64,000 nt of DNA. Origin: Chryseobacterium sp. FH1 (lineage in GTDB: Bacteria > Bacteroidota > Bacteroidia > Flavobacteriales > Weeksellaceae). The translations under genes and the position numbers were made by a program. Location of the stretch: assembly GCF_000735135.1 (NCBI RefSeq), contig NZ_JPLZ01000006.1, positions 62,001 to 126,000 on the forward strand, given 5' to 3'. The notes under the pieces were generated by a model. The model made no database searches. It was not told where the DNA came from and saw nothing but the letters and a program-made list of their open reading frames with translations. Below are positions 20,080 through 30,585 of the stretch, piece by piece; position 1 is the stretch's first letter, and each line of letters starts with the position of its first letter.

Positions 20080-20475
20080 ATGATAAAAAAGATTGAATAT
20101 ATTAATTCTCCCGAAGAATTGTTTTTGTTAATAAAAACAAACAGTAAGGAAACCTTTGAATATTTATACCAAAAATATTCGGCTATACTTTACGGCATCG
20201 CTATGAAGGAACTAGATTCTCGTGATGATGCTGAGGAGACTGTTTCCATGACTTTTAGAAAACTTTGGAAATGCACAGGTTTTGAAAATAGAGATCTATC
20301 CTTAAATATTTTAATTATACAAAACCATCTGAAAACTATTCAAGAATTTCTTATCTCAAAAAATGCCTCACACAATTTGCAGACGAATAATTTCCCAAAT
20401 TTTAAATTTGAACGACGAGCCGATAATGATGTGCAAATTTCTCCCTTGCAAGCCATCGTCCTGCCAGCTATGTAA
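20080..20475 (+). CDS. Sigma-70 region-2-only protein (truncated ECF-like)
   Basis: The protein has 131 residues. Residues about 12-65 (FEYLYQKYSAILYGIAMKEL, then DDAEETVSMTFRKLW) match sigma-70 region 2 of ECF factors. After residue about 95 the sequence does not resemble region 4, and the usual C-terminal HTH is absent; no region 4 is found in the other frames before 20775. It could be a decayed ECF sigma factor or a short partner such as an antagonist or core-binding protein. No anti-sigma gene is adjacent. Confidence 0.65.
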   Translation: MIKKIEYINSPEELFLLIKTNSKETFEYLYQKYSAILYGIAMKELDSRDDAEETVSMTFRKLWKCTGFENRDLSLNILIIQNHLKTIQEFLISKNASHNLQTNNFPNFKFERRADNDVQISPLQAIVLPAM

Positions 20476-20621
20476 AAGAAGTAGCACGATTAATTAATAA
20501 AGATTATTAATTCTTATTTTCAACAATATTTATTGTTTAAATAATTTTAAAATATAAATGCAAGTTGTTCTTCATAAGTTGCTTCTCCTAAAAAAAAGGA
20601 AAAATCCTTAAAATTTCAATG

Positions 20622-20644
20622 ATCCTATATTATGATAGGATTTT
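20622..20644 (+). terminator. Terminator between the sigma-like gene and the SDR
   Basis: ATCCTAT and ATAGGAT form the stem, followed by TTTT. The rest of the 300-bp gap shows only a small AAGGA/TCCTT hairpin nearby and no gene. Confidence 0.5.
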
Positions 20645-20775
20645 CTCAGAGCAATTCTGTTTCAACAATTCGAAAATTGTCCTGAATTTGCATCTTCACC
20701 GTGTTTTTTACTTTGTTTTCAGTAATTTTATATTACATATAATCAAAAAAATCAGAACTATAAAAAGATAAATTT

Positions 20776-21564
20776 ATGAATATTGACCTTAAAAATAAAA
20801 ACGCATTGGTTGGTGCTTCCACCCAAGGAATAGGAGCTGGCATCGCGATCGAATTGGCAAAATGTGGAGCTAACGTTACATTGATGTCCAGAAATGAAGA
20901 AAAACTTAAAAATTCTTTAAACGAACTTCCTGTGATTAATGAAAATCAAAAACACCAATATTTGGTCGCTGATTTTTCTGATTTTGAAAGTTTTAAGATA
21001 ATAATTACAAATTATTTTGAAGAGAACAAAATCGATATTCTTGTCAATAACACCAATGGTCCAGAGCCTGGAATGGCAGTGGATAAAGGTGTATATGATT
21101 TCCAGAAGGCTTTTGACCTGTTGTTTAAAACCGTTTGCGAGACCACTGCTTTAGCCCTTCCTCATATGATAGAACAAAAAAGTGGCCGTATCATCAATGT
21201 TTCCTCTTTGTCAGTCAAAGAACCGATTAGTAATCTGGTTTTGTCAAATTCAATTCGTTCTGCAGTTGCAGCCTGGTCGAAGTCCTTGTCCAATGAAGTT
21301 GCACAGCACAACGTGACCATCAATAATGTCTTGACCGGCTATTTTGATACCGAAAGAATTCAGGAGTTAATTAAAGTTGAGTCAGAAGACAGTGGCAAAT
21401 CACTTGAAGAAATCAAAAAGATCAGAGAGGACAAAATCCCGATGAAACGTCTTGGTAGACCTGAAGAATATGGTCATCTAGTAGCATTTCTAGCGTCGGA
21501 TTATGCATCTTACATTACCGGGACAAGCATTCCTCTAGATGGTGGTTTGGCGAATATATATTAG
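20776..21564 (+). CDS. SDR-family protein lacking the catalytic Tyr and Lys
   Basis: The protein has 262 residues with a classical SDR fold: NAD(P)-binding GASTQGIGAGIA at 13-24, NNTNG near 91, catalytic-region NVSS at 141-144 and the C-terminal PLDGG. Thirteen residues after Ser144, where YxxxK is expected, the sequence is SNSIR (157-161), so Tyr is Ser and Lys is Arg. SDRs with this change form a known subgroup of unclear activity. It stands alone between terminators. Confidence 0.85.
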   Translation: MNIDLKNKNALVGASTQGIGAGIAIELAKCGANVTLMSRNEEKLKNSLNELPVINENQKHQYLVADFSDFESFKIIITNYFEENKIDILVNNTNGPEPGMAVDKGVYDFQKAFDLLFKTVCETTALALPHMIEQKSGRIINVSSLSVKEPISNLVLSNSIRSAVAAWSKSLSNEVAQHNVTINNVLTGYFDTERIQELIKVESEDSGKSLEEIKKIREDKIPMKRLGRPEEYGHLVAFLASDYASYITGTSIPLDGGLANIY

Positions 21565-21688
21565 CATTGACATATTTATTAGGTAAAAAAATCATCAATC
21601 AAAAATTTTTAATAGGGCCAAGACAATATTTATTTGTCATAGTATTAATTTTCTCCGTGTTATTCGACGTATCCAAAAGTACAAGTAC

Positions 21689-21726
21689 AAAAAAGTCCAC
21701 TTCAAATTTGAAGTGGACTTTTTTGT
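21689..21726 (+). terminator. Strong symmetrical terminator after the SDR
   Basis: AAAAGTCCACTTCAAA is perfectly complementary to the following half, ending in six T; it can act in both directions. Confidence 0.85.
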
Positions 21727-22043
21727 ATATGGAAATATATGATCAACGTCTATATATTTCGAATGGAAATGTTTTAAAAATTTGAATCTGCAAAAGATCT
21801 GCTTTGAAATCTCAAATTAACTTAATCTGTATATATGGGTTTCAACGAAATAGTCTCCTGCACTCAACTCATTTTTTAAACATTGATATTTCTACTCTAA
21901 AGTTTTTTTTTGATAGGTAATCAATGATTTGTATTCGTAATAATCTTACAAATATCATTTATCTTTTAGGTATTTATATTAATAACTAATTATTGTTGAT
22001 TTATTAGCACGCTTATTGTAATATGATTATTAAGAATTATATT

Positions 22044-25000
22044 ATGTTTAAAATCTATATTTTACCTACGCTATTTTGTACCCTGATCCTATTTGGTCAA
22101 AAGACAGCTTCTGAAGTTTCTACAATCAATAATTATAATTCACCATTTAAATTTGATAATAGCAATTCTCAGGACGTCAAATTTACTTTCGGCGAAGGAG
22201 AGAAAATGATATCCGATCCTAAGACTGATTTCATCAAGAAAATCGAAACTGATTACACACTAGCACCTAATAGCTATATCTTCTACAGAGACGGCATTCT
22301 GCCTGATGGTACCAAAACTGATGGATTGTACATACCTGTTGCAAAAGCCTATCAAATGTGGAAGCAAGGAAGATATATGCAAAATGACATCGGTTCATTT
22401 ACTCCGATCAGCGAAAATGGCCAGCAGACCGCCACTGTATTTTGGGAAGATGTGAATGGATTGGTAAGTTCAACCTCTATTGTAGGAACAGGAGAGGATG
22501 CCAAAATTAAAATTATAATTGATAAGACCAAAGGTGAGGGTAATGCGAGTATAGCATTTAAGGTCGATGGCACAATCTACTGGACATGGCATTTGTGGGT
22601 GACGGATGATCCTATGGATGGGGCAACCTATGGGCAAGGCTTTGAAACTAATGTTTTGAATCAGGCATTCACCCCAAAGTATATGGATCGGAATCTGGGT
22701 GCAACAAATGCAAGCTTTCTTGGCAATGACTGGCACAAGTCCGGAGGTCTGATGTACCAATGGGGTAGAAAAGACCCCGTACCTCCGTTGATCTATAAAG
22801 ATGGAACATTCTATGAAGTGACGGGAGATGTCGGAAGCAGAAGACATTCTCATGCAACATTAAAGTCTTCTCCTATATCTGTAAAACAAAGGGGAACGGA
22901 TACCAATACGAATAACATCAGTGGAAATATAAGATATTCCATTAATAATCCAATTGATATAATCGCCCATGCTACAAATGATGGCACCTGGTTTTCCAAT
23001 CAGCAGTATAAGACCAACAATTCCAATCCAGATCTGATAGAAACTTGGGATCTATGGGCTGATAACAGAAAAGGTCTGCATAGCAACGCATCCAGTGGTA
23101 ATACTACTGTTGCTACGGATAGCAAGTCATACGAGTTGAAATCAGAATATGATCCTTGTCCTAATGGGTGGAGGGTTCCTTCCCACTATGGACGGAATAC
23201 CATAAATAATAATCTCAATCCATTAGGAAGGAAAAATAGTGGTTTCAACGATGATACGAATACAGCTTACAGTCAGATACTACCGAATTCACTAAATGAT
23301 GCCTTAATCGGGGTGAAAGTGTATCCTGGTAGAGGAATCGATTTTAATGGTACCGACAATAGAAAGATAGGGCTGATTCCAACCACTGGCAACTATATCT
23401 ACTATCAGGGAAATGGTGGTAATCCAGTACAGGTTGTCTTTCAGGATCAAGCTTCTGATGGTATTTTACTTAGTTCCACCTACGGGATTGGAGGATATAG
23501 GGGAACCATTATTCACAGTGATCCAGAAAGATCAGACGTTTCAAGTACTGGCTGGAATGGGATCTACGTCAATCAAACCGTTAAAACAAATGGTCTGGGA
23601 GCGGTAAGATGTATGCGAGATCCCAACATGGCGCTTTTGCCTGCTTTTTATGAGACAGAATATGTTTTGTCAACAGATAATGATACTACGGATTATGAAA
23701 CTTGGACAAAGGAGCCCAATAGTTTTGTGGTCATGACTGGTGAGGTGGATGATGCCGTGTCACAAGACAAAGAGTTGCTGATCAGTCTCAAAAAAGCCTA
23801 TGCGATGCACAAACTTTATCTATCAGATAATAAAGAACTTCCGTCGGGCAATGTTGAGACAGGCAGTGTGGTATGGACAGATAACCAAAGTTTGATAAAA
23901 AAGATTCAAATTATTGGTACATATCCGGATCAACAAATGAAAATTACAATAGCTGCGAAGAAAAAAGGCAATGCTGTAATTGCTTTTCATAAAGGCAACA
24001 ATGGTGTGTGGGGAACGTCAGATACGGATAAGATCCTTTGGAGTTGGCACATTTGGGCACCGGTTACGAATCCATTGTCTAAAGAAAATCAAATAACATA
24101 TACGACCGAGTCTATTGAGAATGGTGGAATCATTCCTACCACGAATGGACAAATAATAAATCCTGCCAAAGGTGGAACGCCTCTTACCACCACTTTTATG
24201 GATAGAAATCTTGGGGCTTTGCATGTGTTACCGTCATCATTGGTCAGACCGGATCTTGCCACCGAATTGCAATCTAAAATACAAATTCAACAATCTGGCG
24301 GACTTCACTATCAATGGGGCAGAAAAGATCCCTTGCCAACATTCCATAATCCTGGTGGGACTCAGTTCATTTCCGCCCATAACAACAGCGTACAGGTTGC
24401 CGCAACATATCATGTTTATAAGCAGATCGGTATAGATGCTAACGGCAATGTTGTTTTAGAGATATCAAATCCTATTACCGATGCAATTTTCTCTTCTACA
24501 GACATGAGTTCCGGATACTCCAGAGAGTGGAATGTTTATAGATCCTCTGCAGGAATATCTACCGCTGACCCTAAAAATGAAAAGATTAGAAAGGTCGTAA
24601 AATATGCTACCGAAAATCCATTATCTTTTCTTTTCAGATCCAGAACTGGCAATGAATTAGGGATGGAAGATGCTGGGACATTGCAAACAAAATCAATACA
24701 AGTAAAAGATTGGATCTCCGATGAAAACGGTTTGGCTCAGGATAGATGGGGGCACGCGACAGAAAAATCGCCTTATGATCCTTGTCCTGCGGGATGGAGG
24801 GTACCAGATACTAGTGGTGCAAATTTATTTGCCGCAGGTAACAACGGCTCTTATGCAAAAGGTTCATCTCCTTGGTTTTATAATGGATACAACACGACAA
24901 GCAATTTTGCAAATTATGGTATTGTCCAAAGTACGATCGCGGATCTCACGGGCGGGTCGAGTAATAATGCCGTAAATGTGAGACAATATCCAGGCTACAC

Positions 25001-25646
25001 GCTTTCAATTACAACAGAAAGCACAACGCCAAGCAGTAGATCAGGTTGGGTATTCAGCTTTCCGGGATCTAAGTATAATATTGGAAATATTCCAGCAACT
25101 GGCATACGGGGTATTCTTGGCGGAAACGATTGGAAGAATGCAAGGAGCGGATATCCCACTGCGGATAATTATAAATATCAAACAGGATTATGGACCAGTT
25201 CTCCAGCAGACTTTTATACGGGTTATGCTATTGGGCTTGACTTAAGCAGCACTTCGGGGAATGGCGGAAAGCTGGCGTCAGCAACAGGATTTTACCCTCA
25301 AGCTGCCATGGGAGTGAGATGTGCAAAGGATACAGAAAGATATATGGGAGATTTGCCTTACACCGTGAATCCTGATGGTACGACACTTAGTTCTGTTATA
25401 ACAATAAAAGATTATGATAGTGACGATATTCAAATTCACCCAAATCCCGTGAAGGATGTACTCCACATGATTTCAAAAAATAACAATAGGCAGGATTCAG
25501 GATTTGTGATTTACAATGTGGCTGGAAGTATTGTAAAACAAGGCCGATTTCGTAACAATAGCATCAACATCGCAAACTTGCCCTCAGGTGTTTATATGTT
25601 GACGGTTGATAATTCTCCAAAAGCTTTCAAAATAATCAAACAATAA
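22044..25646 (+). CDS. Large secreted protein with two FISUMP-like repeats and T9SS type A sorting domain
   Basis: The protein has 1200 residues from the ATG at 22044, which gives a good signal peptide (MFKIYILPTLFCTLILFG). An upstream ATG at 22023 adds seven residues. Two long repeats of roughly 450-550 residues each contain MDRNLGA, GGLHYQWGRKDPLP or GGLMYQWGRKDPVP, and YDPCPAGWRVP or YDPCPNGWRVP. These motifs are typical of the Fibrobacter major paralogous (FISUMP) domain. The last about 75 residues (IQIHPNPVKDVLHM, then IYNVAGSIV and LPSGVYMLTV) are a type A T9SS sorting domain. It is likely exported to the surface or released; function unknown. Confidence 0.85.
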   Translation: MFKIYILPTLFCTLILFGQKTASEVSTINNYNSPFKFDNSNSQDVKFTFGEGEKMISDPKTDFIKKIETDYTLAPNSYIFYRDGILPDGTKTDGLYIPVAKAYQMWKQGRYMQNDIGSFTPISENGQQTATVFWEDVNGLVSSTSIVGTGEDAKIKIIIDKTKGEGNASIAFKVDGTIYWTWHLWVTDDPMDGATYGQGFETNVLNQAFTPKYMDRNLGATNASFLGNDWHKSGGLMYQWGRKDPVPPLIYKDGTFYEVTGDVGSRRHSHATLKSSPISVKQRGTDTNTNNISGNIRYSINNPIDIIAHATNDGTWFSNQQYKTNNSNPDLIETWDLWADNRKGLHSNASSGNTTVATDSKSYELKSEYDPCPNGWRVPSHYGRNTINNNLNPLGRKNSGFNDDTNTAYSQILPNSLNDALIGVKVYPGRGIDFNGTDNRKIGLIPTTGNYIYYQGNGGNPVQVVFQDQASDGILLSSTYGIGGYRGTIIHSDPERSDVSSTGWNGIYVNQTVKTNGLGAVRCMRDPNMALLPAFYETEYVLSTDNDTTDYETWTKEPNSFVVMTGEVDDAVSQDKELLISLKKAYAMHKLYLSDNKELPSGNVETGSVVWTDNQSLIKKIQIIGTYPDQQMKITIAAKKKGNAVIAFHKGNNGVWGTSDTDKILWSWHIWAPVTNPLSKENQITYTTESIENGGIIPTTNGQIINPAKGGTPLTTTFMDRNLGALHVLPSSLVRPDLATELQSKIQIQQSGGLHYQWGRKDPLPTFHNPGGTQFISAHNNSVQVAATYHVYKQIGIDANGNVVLEISNPITDAIFSSTDMSSGYSREWNVYRSSAGISTADPKNEKIRKVVKYATENPLSFLFRSRTGNELGMEDAGTLQTKSIQVKDWISDENGLAQDRWGHATEKSPYDPCPAGWRVPDTSGANLFAAGNNGSYAKGSSPWFYNGYNTTSNFANYGIVQSTIADLTGGSSNNAVNVRQYPGYTLSITTESTTPSSRSGWVFSFPGSKYNIGNIPATGIRGILGGNDWKNARSGYPTADNYKYQTGLWTSSPADFYTGYAIGLDLSSTSGNGGKLASATGFYPQAAMGVRCAKDTERYMGDLPYTVNPDGTTLSSVITIKDYDSDDIQIHPNPVKDVLHMISKNNNRQDSGFVIYNVAGSIVKQGRFRNNSINIANLPSGVYMLTVDNSPKAFKIIKQ

Positions 25647-25678
25647 AAAATATGTGGACTAGAAATAACCCATCATAT

Positions 25679-27151
25679 CTAATTAAAAATGTATTGTAAA
25701 TAAGCTTCGACGGATTCATAATTGTTCAGTTGCAGTTTTTTCTTAAGTCTCATCTTGCAGGCTCTTGCACTTTGTGGAGAGATGCCAAGGCTGTTTGCCA
25801 TTTCGTTGCCATTCAGTTTTAAGGTCATAAGAACCAGTATGCGGACTTCTGCCTCGGTAACAGGAATGCCACTCTGTCTTATCTTGCTGAAAAAATCTGG
25901 ATAAATTTCTGAAAATCGTTTTTTAAACTTGTCCCAGCCGTCATCGGTAAAGATTTTCTGCTCCAATAGCTCACTGACATCATATTCAATGTCCTTGATT
26001 GCTTTATCAGGATTTTGCAGTTTGCTGATGATATTATTTTTGTGTGTCAGATCGATGATGTAGGTTTTTAGGTCTTCTTCTTTCACCTGGATCAGATGAT
26101 TCGAGTTTTCGAGCTCCATCTCTAACTGCTTTTTTTTGAATTTGATGACAGAAAGATAACGGTAGATAAAAAATGCAGAAATAAGCAATATGATCATAAA
26201 GCAAGCTCCGACGAACATCAAACGCTCATTGGCGATTTCCTTTTCGTTTTGAAGATTTTTGATACGAAGATTTTTGACCTCGATGCCCAAATTGGCTTGA
26301 TACTGCGACAGGATTTTGCTTTGATTGGCCTTCATCAGGCTTTTTTCCACCTCGTAATGTTTTTTGAAATAATGCAATGCCGAATCTTTCATTTTGAAAA
26401 CTTCATAGGTGTGGGAAAGTTCGTTGAGACCTTCACTGATACGAACCTTACTTTTCACCTCGTAACTAAATTTAAGGCATTTTCGACCTGTGTCAAGTGC
26501 TTTTTCCTTGTTTCCTTTTTTAGCGTAAATGTTGCTTATGTTTTGGTAGGCGATTGCCTTGGCTTCTGTGTCGTTTATTTTTTCGCATTGTTGCAAAGAT
26601 AAAAGATAGAATTTCAGGGCCTCGTCATATGCTCCAGAATAGCGATAGATCTGACCTTGATTATTATAAGCGACTGCGAGATCTTTAGGTTTGTCGATTT
26701 CGCTGAATAATCTTATCGCTTCATTATTTTGAGAAAATGCACCTTCAAAATTTCGTTGCTCTTTCAGTATTAATGCCCGGTTGGTATGCGTTAAGCCCAA
26801 AAGTCTCTTCATCCCATTTTTTTCAGCAAGTGTCGCCGATTCGTTATAGCATTCCATGGCGGCAACATTATTCTCAAGACGCCAATGTACCAGTCCGAGA
26901 CTATTAAGCAAGGTTGCTGTCTCTTTTTCGTCACCAGACGCTTTTATTTTTTTATAGGCCTTGGTAAAATATTTGAGAGCTTCCTGATAATTTCCGAGAT
27001 GCCACTGTTGATCACCAAGTGTCCTGAAATTGGTTAATTCATCTTTTGCAGAATAACTTTTTTTTGCAAAGGAACCATTACTTTCGTCATTGCATGAAAC
27101 GGCAGACAGCAAAACTAAAAACAGAAATATCAGCGAATTTACTTTGTTCAT
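25679..27151 (-). CDS. TPR lipoprotein-like membrane regulator with LuxR-type HTH
   Basis: The protein has 490 residues from the ATG at 27151 (one three residues upstream is possible). The N terminus MNKVNSLIFLFLVLLSAVSC resembles a lipoprotein signal. Tetratricopeptide repeats span about 45-260. A transmembrane segment (LMFVGACFMIILLISAFFIY) lies near 315, then a coiled coil, and a C-terminal HTH (NGNEMANSLGISPQSARACK) at about 450-470. This layout is common in Bacteroidota membrane-tethered transcription regulators. It is convergent with the T9SS gene before it and may control the neighbouring surface-protein genes. Confidence 0.85.
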   Translation of the reverse strand: MNKVNSLIFLFLVLLSAVSCNDESNGSFAKKSYSAKDELTNFRTLGDQQWHLGNYQEALKYFTKAYKKIKASGDEKETATLLNSLGLVHWRLENNVAAMECYNESATLAEKNGMKRLLGLTHTNRALILKEQRNFEGAFSQNNEAIRLFSEIDKPKDLAVAYNNQGQIYRYSGAYDEALKFYLLSLQQCEKINDTEAKAIAYQNISNIYAKKGNKEKALDTGRKCLKFSYEVKSKVRISEGLNELSHTYEVFKMKDSALHYFKKHYEVEKSLMKANQSKILSQYQANLGIEVKNLRIKNLQNEKEIANERLMFVGACFMIILLISAFFIYRYLSVIKFKKKQLEMELENSNHLIQVKEEDLKTYIIDLTHKNNIISKLQNPDKAIKDIEYDVSELLEQKIFTDDGWDKFKKRFSEIYPDFFSKIRQSGIPVTEAEVRILVLMTLKLNGNEMANSLGISPQSARACKMRLKKKLQLNNYESVEAYLQYIFN

Positions 27152-27194
27152 CTTCAGCATAATAGTTCAAATTTAAATTTTTATACTGCATAAA

Positions 27195-27227
27195 CAAAAA
27201 AAGGCTCTGGATATTTGTCCAGAGCCT
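27195..27227 (-). terminator. Terminator of the SBBP/T9SS gene
   Basis: AGGCTCTGGA and TCCAGAGCCT form a perfect 10-bp stem with a 6-base loop; on the minus strand it is followed by seven T. Confidence 0.9.
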
Positions 27228-27247
27228 CTGATTTTTAGAGATCAAAT

Positions 27248-30200
27248 TTATTTAACGATCATTTTTTTTGCTTGTTTAATGCCCGAAGATTCAATTTGGT
27301 AAAAATATATCCCGGTAGGTAAACCTTTGGTGTCGAATGTTATTCTGTTTTTGCCCGAAGGATAAGTTGCATTTGCTATCTCCCTGATCAAGTTACCTTG
27401 GGTGTTGTATAATCTTACGACAACCTTGCCACTATCGATGAGTGTAAATGGTATGGTTGTAATATCTGAAACAGGGTTAGGATAGTTTTGCCCCAATAGA
27501 CCATTTGTTGTCGAGATGTTAAGGCCGTCCGCAAGACCAAGGGTAGCATCGTGTTCTGTTTCAAAAAAGTAAAGCCCTTTGAAGAAAGACTGATTGCCTA
27601 CGCTACCTGCCAGCAAAAGTCTGCCATCCGAATGAGGGATTAGTCTTTTTCCAAAAAACTCGGCATATTCTGGTCCGTTAAAAAAAGTCTCACCTTTTTC
27701 TTGCCCGTTTTTATCAATTTTGACCAAGGAAGCAATCGGAAAAGGTTGGTTAAAGATTTTGTGAGGGAATGGATCTGTAAGTACTTGGTTCATAATATAG
27801 CAAACGTCTGAAGCATCGATGTGGAAGTCGTTGTAGTAACGCATATTTTCTGAAGCAAAATTCCAAAGTTGTTCACCAGAAGCATTGTATTTAATAACCG
27901 TGTTGTTGATATCACCACTAAGAGCAAGGCTGTATCCTACAACTGCAACATCGCCATTGCTAAAAGGTTTGATCGTATAAGAGCGCTCGTCTCTATCGGC
28001 ATCTCCAAAAGTCTTGCTCCAAAGTGTATTTCCTGATGCACTTATTTTTGCAGTAATGATGTCATCAGCATAGGTCTCTTTATTTTTAGTGTAGCCATTG
28101 ACATAGATGCTGTTGTCGTCTGCGATATAAAGATCGGTTCCATAGGAAGACGCGCCATCAACAGCTACAGAAGCGATCCAACCCGCGGACCCATTTGCAT
28201 TGAATTGAACCGTTGTTAGATTGACGTCTTCGGACATGAAGCTTCCATTTCCATTTGTACCAGCTAAAATAAAACGCTTCTCAGAATCAACTTTTCCAGC
28301 ATTTATACGATAAATATTGTTACCATTTGATCCTGACATATAGGTTTTCCAAGCAAGAGAGCCATCTTCAGTCAATTTGATTCCTATAAAGGAGCCTGAA
28401 TCACTTCCTTCAGTTTCTTTGGCAGTTCCGCCCAAATAGACCGATCCGTCTGCCTGAGGTTCCATCACGTAGACCTGTGGACTGTACAGTTCAATATTCT
28501 GTGACCACAACTGACTGCCCTCCGGCGAAAGCTTTATTACTTTTAAAGCCGGTGGATTCTGTTCAAAACCTGGCAATAGACAAACATAACTGTTTCCGTT
28601 GGCATCGACTCTCGCTACAATTCCTTCAGCAGTATTCCCGTTTTCTGAATTAAATACGGCGTCCCATGCAACATCACCTTCTGCATTATGCTTCACAAGG
28701 AAATAGTTGCTGTTCAGCATTCCATCTGCATAGTTGTAATATGAACCTGTTGAAAAAGTATTGCCATCTTGATCGTTGAAGGAATTGAGCATGTCTGCAT
28801 CTTTTGTGCCGAGGTTGGCGTAGACGGCATTCCATTGTGGGGCAGGACTGGATGTTTCAAATGTTGATTTTACAGTTTCGAAAACAGCACCTTTTTCTGT
28901 ATAATATGAATTGACAGAGAAATAGATATTTCCATTAGCATCTGTTCCCACACCTGCCATTTGTCCCATGGTCGCCATACCTGTAGCTGTAGAAATCACA
29001 AAAGCTGACTGACCCAAAAGGTTTCCGTCTTCTGAATATTTATAGGCACGGGCCGCAACATCCTGTTCCCATTCTTCTGCGCCTGGCGTCATCCCATTTG
29101 CTGATGTTATAATATTGCCTTCTGAATCAAAGGTAATTGTCGCATTATTAATATCGATGAGGTCATTGGTTTCTTTGGTCCAATTCATTTCACCGTTTGT
29201 ATTGTAAGAAAGCAAAACCGTTCCGTCATCTGAAAAACCACCTGAATGGTTTCCTGCTACGTATAATTTATTATTTTTAAGACCTATCTTCCATCCCGAA
29301 GTTCCCTCATTCTCGCTTCTGTAGGTTTGAATCCATTCTTGTTGTCCCTCAGAATTGTATTTGATGGTTCCAATGCGGTTTAGAAAAGTGTCAAAAGTTC
29401 CGGTAACATAGGTGTTGCCTTCGCTGTCACTGGTAATTGCTCGTGCAACAGAATTGGTTACTTCGGCTATGTTTTCAGGATCGCTACTTTCGTAATTATA
29501 AGCCCGTTCCCAGAGTTTGGAACCATTCGCATCGTATTTAATGGTGTGGTAATTCAACCAGCCGTCTGGATTTGGACTGTAGCCTGTAACTACAACATTG
29601 TCTTCGGTGTCTACTGCTATAGCAGTTGCTTCATTCCAGCTTTCTCCGCCTGCCGGATTTTCTGTATGGTGCCATTGCTTAGCCCCGTTGCTGTCGTATT
29701 TTATAGTGAGATAATCTATAGAATTGCCAGACCACGCAATTCCGGTGATGTAGACGTTACCTTTGACATCGGTTGTCATGGCATTAGGAACTTCAAGTCC
29801 GTCTTTACCATTATCAAAGGTTGTATCCCAAATTTTAGATCCGTCAGGATGGTATTTCACAATCCGTATATCCATATTACGACCATTCCATTTTAAACCA
29901 GAAACAATGATGTTTCCTACATTATCAAATGTGATTTGCATCCCGTACTCTACAGCAAACTGTGCCGATTGCTCACGTATTTGCCATAATGTTTGACCAT
30001 CTGAACCGACCTTTATCGTAAAGAAATCTCCAGAGGCCTGGCTTTCGTTAGAACTTCCTCCTGTAATGTAAGTGTTGCCCAGACCATCAGTAATGGAAGC
30101 ATAAGGAACGTTATTTCCTTTGTATGCTTCGCCACCGTAGAACTGGTTGGTTTTGGATGATGTCTTAGATTCAGTAGTTGACAAACCCATCTTAGATAAC

Positions 30201-30400
30201 ATTTTTTGCTGTGGGTCAGCAAAGACTCTATGTTCATCCTTAGATTTGAAAGAATTCCATCTAGCTAGTAAAGAAATGCTTCCAGTTGATTGGGAAACTA
30301 AATATCCGTTCTGTTTTTTTAGATTTGTGTTTTGGGCTGCAGTACCTATATAGATGGATGTAGTCAAAAAGACAAAAATAGATTTGGTGGTAAATTTCAT
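27248..30400 (-). CDS. Secreted SBBP beta-propeller protein with T9SS type A sorting domain
   Basis: The protein has 1050 residues with an N-terminal signal sequence (MKFTTKSIFVFLTTSIYIGT). Many repeats of the kind GNVYITG.....DYLTIKYDSNG span about 90-930; these are SBBP/beta-propeller blades. The C terminus (GQNYPNPVSDITTIPF, then VVRLYNTQGNLIREI and LPTGIYFYQIES) is a type A T9SS sorting domain. It is likely surface-exposed or secreted. The next minus-strand gene upstream is also T9SS-dependent. Confidence 0.88.
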   Translation of the reverse strand: MKFTTKSIFVFLTTSIYIGTAAQNTNLKKQNGYLVSQSTGSISLLARWNSFKSKDEHRVFADPQQKMLSKMGLSTTESKTSSKTNQFYGGEAYKGNNVPYASITDGLGNTYITGGSSNESQASGDFFTIKVGSDGQTLWQIREQSAQFAVEYGMQITFDNVGNIIVSGLKWNGRNMDIRIVKYHPDGSKIWDTTFDNGKDGLEVPNAMTTDVKGNVYITGIAWSGNSIDYLTIKYDSNGAKQWHHTENPAGGESWNEATAIAVDTEDNVVVTGYSPNPDGWLNYHTIKYDANGSKLWERAYNYESSDPENIAEVTNSVARAITSDSEGNTYVTGTFDTFLNRIGTIKYNSEGQQEWIQTYRSENEGTSGWKIGLKNNKLYVAGNHSGGFSDDGTVLLSYNTNGEMNWTKETNDLIDINNATITFDSEGNIITSANGMTPGAEEWEQDVAARAYKYSEDGNLLGQSAFVISTATGMATMGQMAGVGTDANGNIYFSVNSYYTEKGAVFETVKSTFETSSPAPQWNAVYANLGTKDADMLNSFNDQDGNTFSTGSYYNYADGMLNSNYFLVKHNAEGDVAWDAVFNSENGNTAEGIVARVDANGNSYVCLLPGFEQNPPALKVIKLSPEGSQLWSQNIELYSPQVYVMEPQADGSVYLGGTAKETEGSDSGSFIGIKLTEDGSLAWKTYMSGSNGNNIYRINAGKVDSEKRFILAGTNGNGSFMSEDVNLTTVQFNANGSAGWIASVAVDGASSYGTDLYIADDNSIYVNGYTKNKETYADDIITAKISASGNTLWSKTFGDADRDERSYTIKPFSNGDVAVVGYSLALSGDINNTVIKYNASGEQLWNFASENMRYYNDFHIDASDVCYIMNQVLTDPFPHKIFNQPFPIASLVKIDKNGQEKGETFFNGPEYAEFFGKRLIPHSDGRLLLAGSVGNQSFFKGLYFFETEHDATLGLADGLNISTTNGLLGQNYPNPVSDITTIPFTLIDSGKVVVRLYNTQGNLIREIANATYPSGKNRITFDTKGLPTGIYFYQIESSGIKQAKKMIVK

Positions 30401-30585
30401 CTAATACAATTTAATTGTTTAGGTAAATTTATTCCAAATATCAGGTTTTAATGAGCTTCTCGTGTTGACATTGGTGTTGACAAATGAGAAAGATTTACGC
30501 ATGGATAGCATTTGCAGAGCGTATTTGGTTTTGTTGCTTGCAAAAATTTTCAGAAATAATTCAGAGTTGAAAAATTAAAGTATGA

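Noticed and set aside
21567..21785. 72-codon ORF after the SDR at 20776
   Set aside because: It spans a strong terminator and has no recognisable features.
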